From assembly GCA_947629195.1 (NCBI GenBank), contig CANRCS010000013.1:1-15463 (forward strand): 15,463 nucleotides of DNA, written 5' to 3'. Below are positions 1 to 5,266 of the stretch, one piece after another; positions within the stretch are counted from its first letter, which is position 1, and each line of letters starts with the position of its first letter. Origin of the DNA: an uncultured Bacilli bacterium. GTDB lineage: Bacteria > Bacillota_I > Bacilli_A > RF39 > UBA660. The position numbers were made by a program, and so were the translations under genes. Under the pieces are notes generated by a model. It did not search any database. It saw only the letters and a program-made list of their open reading frames with translations, and was not told the DNA's origin.

Positions 1-13
1 ATTATCAATTTAA

Positions 14-40
14 AAAAGTTACCTAAAATAAGTAACTTTT
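14..40 (-). terminator. Intrinsic terminator of the TasA-like gene
   Basis: On the minus strand a 9-bp stem (AAAAGTTAC at 32-40, pairing with GTAACTTTT at 14-22) encloses a 9-base loop. The stem end and the following bases give a run of T residues (12-17). The first arm overlaps the TAA stop codon at 39-41, so the hairpin begins at the end of translation. This is the classic intrinsic terminator layout, with a low-GC stem as expected in so AT-rich a genome. Confidence 0.8.
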
Positions 41-584
41 ATGCTTGAACTGCATTAACAGATATTTTAGCGCTTAATTCTTTTCCTTGTAAATCATCTT
101 GCTCACCATTAATATTCTTAATCCATATATATAGTGTATATTCGTTTTCATTTACAATATCAATACTATTAGCTAATTCGATAGTACCATCTGATAATTT
201 TGAAAAATCACCTTCACTTATTTGTGAATCACCACTATATAATGTCCATATAAAATAAGGACTTTTTAATTCTTCTGCAATAGTAATATCAGTAAGTTGT
301 AATGTTGCTACTGAAGCGACATTTCCTGTGTTTTTAATTTTGAATATTTTTTTTGCAGCTTTTCCATCTATCATATCTTTATCGATAGGACTAAGATTTT
401 TTGCGTTTACAATAGGTGTACTATCATCAAATTCTAATGATAACGTTCCTGTATTTATAGTTTGATTTTCCGCTTCACTTTTTGATGAAAAATATGAGTA
501 TGTTCCAAGTATTCCACCAATAAGTGAAACTAGTAAAATTATAAAAAATATTTTTTTATCAGTATCTACTTTTGCCTCTACCAT
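39..584 (-). CDS. TasA/camelysin-like exported protein with SipW-type signal peptide
   Basis: 181 aa. The N-terminus has a lysine pair (K10, K11), a hydrophobic segment at about residues 12-28 (IFFIILLVSLIGGILGT), then YSYFSSKSEAENQTINTGTLSL. The 'YF...N....G.L.L' pattern right after the hydrophobic core is typical of proteins processed by SipW-like signal peptidases (TasA, camelysin/CalY). Family members form biofilm matrix fibres or act as surface proteases. The rest looks like a secreted beta-rich domain with no cysteines. The start is fixed by a strong AGGAGG at 592-597. The gene stands alone: mtaB ends 99 bases upstream, and it has its own candidate promoter and terminator. No sipW-type peptidase gene or second TasA paralogue lies in the window, so the processing enzyme must be elsewhere. 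Family placement is good; fibre formation is inference. Confidence 0.7.
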   Translation of the reverse strand: MVEAKVDTDKKIFFIILLVSLIGGILGTYSYFSSKSEAENQTINTGTLSLEFDDSTPIVNAKNLSPIDKDMIDGKAAKKIFKIKNTGNVASVATLQLTDITIAEELKSPYFIWTLYSGDSQISEGDFSKLSDGTIELANSIDIVNENEYTLYIWIKNINGEQDDLQGKELSAKISVNAVQA

Positions 585-605
585 TTTTCATCCTCCTACA
601 ATTTT

Positions 606-646
606 AATATATCACAAATATATTAAAGATACAATTGTATTTTCAA
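606..646 (-). promoter_or_regulatory. Candidate sigma-A promoter(s) of the TasA-like gene
   Basis: Two overlapping possibilities exist. A: -35 TTGAAA (641-646), 18-base spacer, -10 TATATT (617-622), giving a start near 610. B: -35 TTGTAT (629-634), 17-base spacer, -10 TATATT (606-611), only 8 bases from the Shine-Dalgarno. A has the better -35. A perfect 12-bp palindrome, ATACAATTGTAT (629-640), fills most of the A spacer and overlaps the B -35. It could be an operator, though AT-rich DNA makes such palindromes by chance. Confidence 0.5.
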
Positions 647-683
647 TATTAGTTATATATTAAATTAATAAAAATATTCTTTT

Positions 684-1931
684 CTAACTAATTTTTACTT
701 TTACAATCTCATTTATAATATTCTTATCTGATTTGGTTTTAGCTTCTAAATAATTAGATGTATGACCAACATATTCATCATTTATTTTTCTTTCAATTAA
801 CACATCTAATTCACTATTAATAAAACTATTATAATATTCTTCTTCTAATTTATTTGATAATTCTATTAATTTTTTTACCCTTTGCTTTTTAATTCTTCCA
901 TCTACTTGTTCATCCATACTTGCAGCTTTTGTACCAATACGAATTGAATATGGAAAAACATGAAGTTTTGAAAATTTAATTTTCTTAATAAAATCATAAG
1001 TTTTTTCAAAGTCTTCATCTGTTTCATGAGGAAATCCTACAATAACATCTGTAGTTATTGAAATATTTGGTCTTATTTTTCTAATCTTATTTATTTTGTC
1101 TTCAAAATATTTTGTATCATATTTCCTATTCATAAGTTTTAATATTTTGTCATTACCACTTTGAAGTGGTATATGCATATGGTCTACAATTAATTTGTTA
1201 TTTTTTAACTCTTCTAAAAATTCATCAGTCAACTCTGTAATTTCAATAGATGATATTCTAATTCTTTTTAATCCTTTAATTTCTCTTAATTTTTTTAAAA
1301 GATCAGTTAATGTATAACCTAATTCCCTTCCATAATTTCCTGTATGAATACCAGTTAAAACTATTTCTTTATGTCCATTATTTACTAGTCTTTTAACTTC
1401 ATCTATTACTAATTCCATTTTTTTACTTCTAACGTTTCCCCTTACGTAAGGAATAATGCAATATGAACAAAAGTTATTACATCCATCTTGAATTTTGACA
1501 AAAGCTCTTGTATGACTTTCAAATTTATCAATTTCCATATCTTCAAAATCTTGTTTTGTTAAATCGTAAATATTACAAATTTTTTTATGTTCTTTAATAT
1601 AATCTTCTACTAAATCCACAATCTTACTTTTATCTTTATTTCCTAAAATTATATCTACATCATCTAATTTATCAATATTACCTTTTTTATATTGTACATA
1701 ACATCCACAGACTACAATGATAGAATTAGGATTATTTTTTCTTGTATGGTTAATTATTTTTTTACTTTTATTATCCGAAGTATTAGTAACTGTACATGTA
1801 TTTATTATATATATATCTGCATTATCTTCATATTCAACTTTTTTATATCCCCTAGAAATAAACAAGTGAGTAATAAACTCACTTTCATAAGAATTAACTT
1901 TACAACCTAAAGTATATATAGCAAATGTCAT
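684..1931 (-). CDS. mtaB: tRNA (t6A37) methylthiotransferase MtaB
   Basis: 415 aa, the usual family length. MtaB is a radical-SAM enzyme with two 4Fe-4S clusters that converts t6A37 to ms2t6A37 in tRNAs reading ANN codons. The N-terminal UPF0004 domain has the three cluster cysteines C10 (TLGCKVNSYE), C46 (NTCTVTN) and C77 (CGCYVQ). The radical-SAM CxxxCxxC is at C151, C155 and C158 (DGCNNFCSYC). A C-terminal TRAM domain covers about residues 370-415. The N-terminal TLGCKVN-YES sequence favours MtaB over MiaB or RimO. Its ATG overlaps the upstream gene's TAA by one base (TAATG), and no good Shine-Dalgarno is visible, so translation is probably coupled. Its place near dnaJ and rsmE matches Bacillus (yqeV). 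No clear terminator follows. Confidence 0.95.
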   Translation of the reverse strand: MTFAIYTLGCKVNSYESEFITHLFISRGYKKVEYEDNADIYIINTCTVTNTSDNKSKKIINHTRKNNPNSIIVVCGCYVQYKKGNIDKLDDVDIILGNKDKSKIVDLVEDYIKEHKKICNIYDLTKQDFEDMEIDKFESHTRAFVKIQDGCNNFCSYCIIPYVRGNVRSKKMELVIDEVKRLVNNGHKEIVLTGIHTGNYGRELGYTLTDLLKKLREIKGLKRIRISSIEITELTDEFLEELKNNKLIVDHMHIPLQSGNDKILKLMNRKYDTKYFEDKINKIRKIRPNISITTDVIVGFPHETDEDFEKTYDFIKKIKFSKLHVFPYSIRIGTKAASMDEQVDGRIKKQRVKKLIELSNKLEEEYYNSFINSELDVLIERKINDEYVGHTSNYLEAKTKSDKNIINEIVKVKIS

Positions 1932-2581
1932 TAATCTAAGCTATCTCTTAATTCTTTTAGGGCATTTAAAAAGTCATCACTCGAATATAAAGATGTATCA
2001 ACTTCACTAATACTTAACATTTCTTTTAAATCATCTTTATTTAATAATGTAGATTTATCTTCTTTTGGAGTATCTTCTATATCACTAAAATCTAATATTT
2101 CGGTATTATAACTAAATTCTTGAGTATCTTCTTTTTTATCTAATTCTACTGTTTGAACATTTACTTTAATATTACTATCTTCACTATTTTGTTGTTTAAC
2201 TTTTCTAAGTAATTCTTCGTAGCTTATAATTGATTTTTCTTCTTGTTCCATTTCAAATTCTGTTAGTTCTAAATTGTTATTTATATCTTCTTGCATTTGT
2301 TTTGCGGCTACGTTTATATCAAATTTATCTTCTTTTTTTTCTTCTTTTGGTTCTATCTTAGTTGCAATATCACTTGCTTTTATTCCTTCTTTTTCAACTG
2401 ATTTAATATCATTTTTATTTTTAATTTCATCTAAAAAATCTGTATCTATTTCTATATCTTTAACTTTGTTATTTTTAATAATTAAATATATAACTAGTCC
2501 AATTAAAACTATAAATGCAACAATTAATACTATAACCATTGTCTTACCTAAAATATCTAAATTATTAAAAGAATTCATCAT
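1931..2581 (-). CDS. Acidic single-span membrane protein, unknown function
   Basis: 216 aa, no family recognised. I place the start at the ATG at 2581, not the in-frame GTG three codons upstream, because GGAGTG (2588-2593) lies six bases before it and the GTG is part of that ribosome site. One transmembrane helix spans about residues 12-33 (MVIVLIVAFIVLIGLVIYLII) and is followed by NNK, so the long C-terminal part should be cytoplasmic. That part is very rich in Glu, Asp and Lys, with low-complexity and probable coiled-coil stretches (KEEKKEDK, EMEQEEKS), and ends in a more regular leucine-rich segment (LLNKDDLKEML ... FLNALKELRDSLD). That end could be a docking peptide. The Shine-Dalgarno overlaps the rsmE TGA stop and the stop overlaps the mtaB start, so it is co-transcribed with two RNA-modification genes, but nothing in its sequence suggests RNA work. 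Confidence 0.75.
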   Translation of the reverse strand: MMNSFNNLDILGKTMVIVLIVAFIVLIGLVIYLIIKNNKVKDIEIDTDFLDEIKNKNDIKSVEKEGIKASDIATKIEPKEEKKEDKFDINVAAKQMQEDINNNLELTEFEMEQEEKSIISYEELLRKVKQQNSEDSNIKVNVQTVELDKKEDTQEFSYNTEILDFSDIEDTPKEDKSTLLNKDDLKEMLSISEVDTSLYSSDDFLNALKELRDSLD

Positions 2582-2586
2582 ATTAA

Positions 2587-3306
2587 TCACTCCATATATT
2601 CATAATTGATAATACTTCCAATACAAATAGGTGCAGTTTCAGTTCTAAGTACTCTATTACCTAATGAAATAGGTATAAAATTATTTTCTGTTAAAAATTT
2701 TTCTTCTTCTTTTGAAATTCCACCCTCTGGACCTATAACAAATATAATTTTATCACATTTTTTGTTATTTTGTAATACTTTCTTTATATTTAGTACATCT
2801 TGGTTTACACTGCATACAAGTTTTAGATCATAATCTAAATTTATAAGGTCTTTAAGTTTCATTATATTATAAACTTTTGGTATTATATTTCTTTTAGATT
2901 GTTCACTTGCTTCTTTACATATATTTTGCCATCTATCTATTTTTTTAATTTCTTTATTTTTATCAATTTTCACAACACATCTACTTAGTTCTAGTGGAAC
3001 GAATGAATTTATTCCAAGTTCAGTACATTTTTGAAGTATTAAATTTACCTTTTCTTCTTTTACTAAACTAAATGCAATAGTTACATCTATACTTAATTCA
3101 TTAAAATCATTTAATTCTTCTATAATAGAAATTTCTACATCATCATTTGATATTTTATCAATATTACATATATATAATTTAGAGTTATAAACTACTTCTA
3201 TATTATCGTTTATTTTCATTCTCATTACATTTTTAATATGATGAATATCTAATTTATTTAATATTAATTTGTTATTATTTTTAGAAAGTGCGAAATATCG
3301 TTGCAT
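2587..3306 (-). CDS. rsmE: 16S rRNA (uracil1498-N3)-methyltransferase RsmE
   Basis: 239 aa, full family length. RsmE is a SPOUT-class (trefoil-knot) methyltransferase that uses SAM to make m3U1498 in 16S rRNA. Visible hallmarks are an N-terminal PUA-like part (RYFALS ... HHIKNVMRMK), EASEQSKR at 132-139, the knot motif IGPEGGIS at 191-198 and LGNRVLRTETA at 215-225, which forms the SAM site. The start has GGTGATG (3312-3318) six bases upstream. A candidate extended -10 promoter precedes it inside the end of the DUF188 gene. It ends in TGA, direct evidence that TGA is a stop here. It corresponds to yqeU of Bacillus subtilis, which there follows prmA; no prmA is present here. Confidence 0.95.
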   Translation of the reverse strand: MQRYFALSKNNNKLILNKLDIHHIKNVMRMKINDNIEVVYNSKLYICNIDKISNDDVEISIIEELNDFNELSIDVTIAFSLVKEEKVNLILQKCTELGINSFVPLELSRCVVKIDKNKEIKKIDRWQNICKEASEQSKRNIIPKVYNIMKLKDLINLDYDLKLVCSVNQDVLNIKKVLQNNKKCDKIIFVIGPEGGISKEEEKFLTENNFIPISLGNRVLRTETAPICIGSIINYEYME

Positions 3307-3324
3307 AAATACATCACCAATAAA

Positions 3325-3353
3325 AGTATAACATTGTATATTTTTAATTACAA
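3325..3353 (-). promoter_or_regulatory. Candidate extended -10 promoter for rsmE-mtaB
   Basis: -35 TTGTAA (3348-3353), 17-base spacer, -10 TATACT (3325-3330), with TG one base upstream of the -10 (extended -10, TGTTATACT). It lies across the DUF188 stop codon. The start point would be about seven bases on, at the first base of the GGTGATG ribosome site, giving a leader of only about 12 bases. It could supply rsmE, the membrane-protein gene and mtaB independently of mscS. Confidence 0.5.
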
Positions 3354-3793
3354 TTATTTTCTATTATAAATTTTATACAATCTAATAGTTTTTCATCATT
3401 AACTTTTTTTCTTTTTTTAGGGCCTTTAATGTGTACTTTTAATTTTCTAAGTTTAGTATTAATACATTTTATATTAACTAGTCTATCTATATTATCATTA
3501 TTATATATAAATCCAATTGGATTTATAGCATGTGCATTTTTACTTAAAATTAAGAGCGCTAAAGAATAATCTTGAGTTATTACTATGTCATTAATAGATG
3601 TTATATTTGCTATTTTGATATCTGCACTTCCAAATGATTTATCAACAGTAATAATTTTTGAATAGTCACTATTTAAATTATGTGAATTATCTGATACTAA
3701 TATCATTTCAAGATTATATGATTTTACTAAATTTTCAATAAGCTTTATACTAGGACAAGCATCTGCATCTACAATTACTTTGATATTAATCAC
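3344..3793 (-). CDS. YaiI/YqxD (DUF188, UPF0178) family protein
   Basis: 149 aa from the GTG at 3793, or 146 aa if translation starts at an ATC codon at 3784. The VDADACP motif near the N-terminus is the signature of the DUF188/YaiI/YqxD family, whose fold resembles PIN-type nucleases and whose function is not established. Later family features are VITQDYSLALLIL (a second acidic site), AINPIGF and KGPKKRKK near the C-terminus. The GTG directly follows the mscS TAG stop and lies inside AGGTGA (3790-3795), itself a good Shine-Dalgarno, so initiation at GTG would have little ribosome site of its own. Five bases after AGGTGA comes ATC AAA GTA ATT GTA GAT, which would give (M)KVIVDADACP, the usual family N-terminus. 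The family call is firm; the start is not. Confidence 0.88.
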   Translation of the reverse strand: MINIKVIVDADACPSIKLIENLVKSYNLEMILVSDNSHNLNSDYSKIITVDKSFGSADIKIANITSINDIVITQDYSLALLILSKNAHAINPIGFIYNNDNIDRLVNIKCINTKLRKLKVHIKGPKKRKKVNDEKLLDCIKFIIENNCN

Positions 3794-3795
3794 CT
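3782..3795 (-). promoter_or_regulatory. Ribosome site and possible AUC start of the DUF188 gene
   Basis: AGGTGA (3790-3795), a five-base TTAAT spacer, then ATC (3782-3784). The gene at 1931-2581 has nearly the same arrangement, GTGATTAAT followed by ATG. The 11-base string GTGATTAATAT is shared, and the next base is C here and G there. hrcA and dnaK also use AGGTGA. This makes ATC the codon a ribosome would find at the normal distance. A one-base sequence error or mutation from ATG is the main alternative. Confidence 0.5.
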
Positions 3796-4669
3796 ACTTT
3801 TTATATAATAAAATTTCTCCTTTTCTATACTCATCATATATTTTTTCATATATATCATTTTGAACATTACGTATTTTTTTAGGATGCATTAAATATCTTA
3901 AAGTTAATTCTATACAATCATCCATAATTTTAGTATATATAATTGGTTCCATTTTATTATAGTAAATTCTATATTCACTACTTGCATTATCAATTTGATT
4001 TTTCATTTTTATAGGTATATTTTTAATAGTGTCATTTTGATTAATAATTTTATATAGTATTCCTTTAGTTTTTCTAAGATTACTATTCATATCAATTTTA
4101 ATAGTTATTTCATCCCATATATACTTAAATGCTTTTACATAGTTTTTAACAGGCATAGAAAAAATAAGAGAATTAGGAAAATGTATTATTACTCCAGTAC
4201 TTTGACCACTACCTTCTTCTTTATTAACTTCTAATATTTCAAAATTCATTGCATTTAAATTAATTACATCTCCTTCTACATTATCTATTTCTATTCTATC
4301 TTCTACTTTAAAAGGTTTTTTAATTTTTATATATATTCCTGCAAAAAAATTAACTATTACTTCTTTTAAGGCAATTGTCATAGCAGCAGATATAAAACTT
4401 ATAATTGTTACTATATTGTTTAGATAGTCTTCAATTAAAAAGAAAATAATTATTACGGTTAATATATTTACAATTATGTGTATATTTCTGTTATAGATGT
4501 ATTTTGATTTATCATTTTTATTAAAATAATTACATATATTGCACAATAGATGAATAATTATTCTAGTAACAAAAACTACTATTATAACAATTAGAGTTAA
4601 TAGTATATATTCATTTTTAATACCCAAATATTTTTCTATTAAATCACTTAAATATTGTAAATATTTCAT
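3794..4669 (-). CDS. MscS-family mechanosensitive ion channel
   Basis: 291 aa from the ATG at 4669. An in-frame ATG exists 14 codons upstream at 4711, but it has no ribosome site, while GGAG precedes 4669 by eight bases and a candidate promoter lies between the two. MscS channels open under membrane tension and release solutes during hypo-osmotic shock. Three membrane segments are seen at about residues 21-44, 63-80 and 84-116. The third has the MscS pore-helix pattern (SAAMTIALKEVIVNFFAG), followed by KPFKVEDRIEI, GDVINLNAMNFEI and FPNS (164-167), the conserved start of the beta domain. The C-terminal alpha/beta domain is present, so the protein looks complete. It is of the small MscS type with few N-terminal helices. 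Its TAG stop abuts the DUF188 gene. Confidence 0.88.
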   Translation of the reverse strand: MKYLQYLSDLIEKYLGIKNEYILLTLIVIIVVFVTRIIIHLLCNICNYFNKNDKSKYIYNRNIHIIVNILTVIIIFFLIEDYLNNIVTIISFISAAMTIALKEVIVNFFAGIYIKIKKPFKVEDRIEIDNVEGDVINLNAMNFEILEVNKEEGSGQSTGVIIHFPNSLIFSMPVKNYVKAFKYIWDEITIKIDMNSNLRKTKGILYKIINQNDTIKNIPIKMKNQIDNASSEYRIYYNKMEPIIYTKIMDDCIELTLRYLMHPKKIRNVQNDIYEKIYDEYRKGEILLYKK

Positions 4670-4689
4670 GAAATCATCTCCAATAAATT

Positions 4690-4718
4690 TATATACATTT
4701 AATCTTAACATAATTCAA
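4690..4718 (-). promoter_or_regulatory. Weak candidate promoter for mscS
   Basis: -35 TTGAAT (4713-4718), 17-base spacer, -10 TATATA (4690-4695), eight bases before the GGAG of mscS. It follows the terminator of the upstream unit, where a promoter is needed. A start near 4683 would exclude the upstream ATG at 4711 and agrees with the 4669 start. Each box matches consensus at only four of six bases. Confidence 0.35.
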
Positions 4719-4746
4719 AATAAAAATCACTATAAAATAATAGTGA
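4717..4746 (-). terminator. Intrinsic terminator after the cysteine-rich membrane protein gene
   Basis: On the minus strand TCACTAT (4740-4746) and ATAGTGA (4727-4733) form a 7-bp stem around a six-base loop (TATTTT), followed by TTTTTATTTT (4717-4726). It starts three bases after the TAA stop at 4750-4752. The short AU-rich stem makes it weaker than textbook examples, but the T-run is good. Confidence 0.65.
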
Positions 4747-4749
4747 AAT

Positions 4750-5265
4750 TTATTCTGGGTTTGCAGGTGTTGTATTTTTACATCCTACATCATCATTCCA
4801 TATCCAAATACCATCTGAATCATTATTACCTAATTCATCACTACAACATTTATTTTTGTCTACTGCATTTTTACATTTATCCATATTTAAATTAGGGGAT
4901 TCTATTTCAATTTTAGATATATGTTTTTTACTAAAACTACAAATTGATTTATCAGTTGGATTTGAAAAACATTTCATACATTGGTTATCTAAGTTAGTAC
5001 CAAGTAAGTTCATTAAAAAATTTATAATAGGAAATATAAAGAAGATTGCTACTCCAAAAATTAGTCTTTTAGCAAATAATATTAAATTTTTATTAGAATC
5101 ATTTGTACTTGATGTCATACTTTTTATTAAATCTATAATTCCTAGAAGAATAATTAAAATTGGTATTATTATTTTTGCAAAATTGAAGATTTGTCCTATA
5201 AAACTAAATAATTGTTTAATTGAATTTGATTCACAAAATGTTGTGTTATCTAATATATATATCAT
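4750..5265 (-). CDS. Two-helix membrane protein with cysteine-rich exported tail (pilin-like?)
   Basis: 171 aa. Two hydrophobic helices cover about residues 20-47 and 63-90, joined by a short loop carrying K49, K59, K67 and R68. By the positive-inside rule the loop is cytoplasmic and both ends are outside. The first helix (AKIIIPILIILLGIIDLIKS) and the second (AKRLIFGVAIFFIFPIINFL) resemble small VirB2/TrbC-like or Mbov_0395-like pilin-type proteins common in uncultured Bacilli; this is recognition by pattern only. Eight cysteines (C11, C96, C99, C109, C131, C140, C141, C162) all fall in the predicted outside parts and could form disulfides. The tail ends IWIWNDDVGCKNTTPANPE. The ATG lies one base after the metalloprotease TAA, with only a weak AGG upstream, so translation is probably coupled. 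Function unknown. Confidence 0.75.
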   Translation of the reverse strand: MIYILDNTTFCESNSIKQLFSFIGQIFNFAKIIIPILIILLGIIDLIKSMTSSTNDSNKNLILFAKRLIFGVAIFFIFPIINFLMNLLGTNLDNQCMKCFSNPTDKSICSFSKKHISKIEIESPNLNMDKCKNAVDKNKCCSDELGNNDSDGIWIWNDDVGCKNTTPANPE

Positions 5266-5266
5266 A

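Noticed and set aside
684..740. Terminator after mtaB
   Set aside because: Only very short A/T pairings are possible downstream of the stop (for example AAAAGAATATTTTT), too weak to call.
2587..2590. GTG start at 2590 for the 1931-2581 gene
   Set aside because: This GTG is part of the GGAGTG ribosome site that serves the ATG at 2581.
4670..4711. Upstream ATG extending mscS by 14 residues
   Set aside because: There is no Shine-Dalgarno before 4711, the added residues are not typical of the family, and GGAG lies correctly before 4669.
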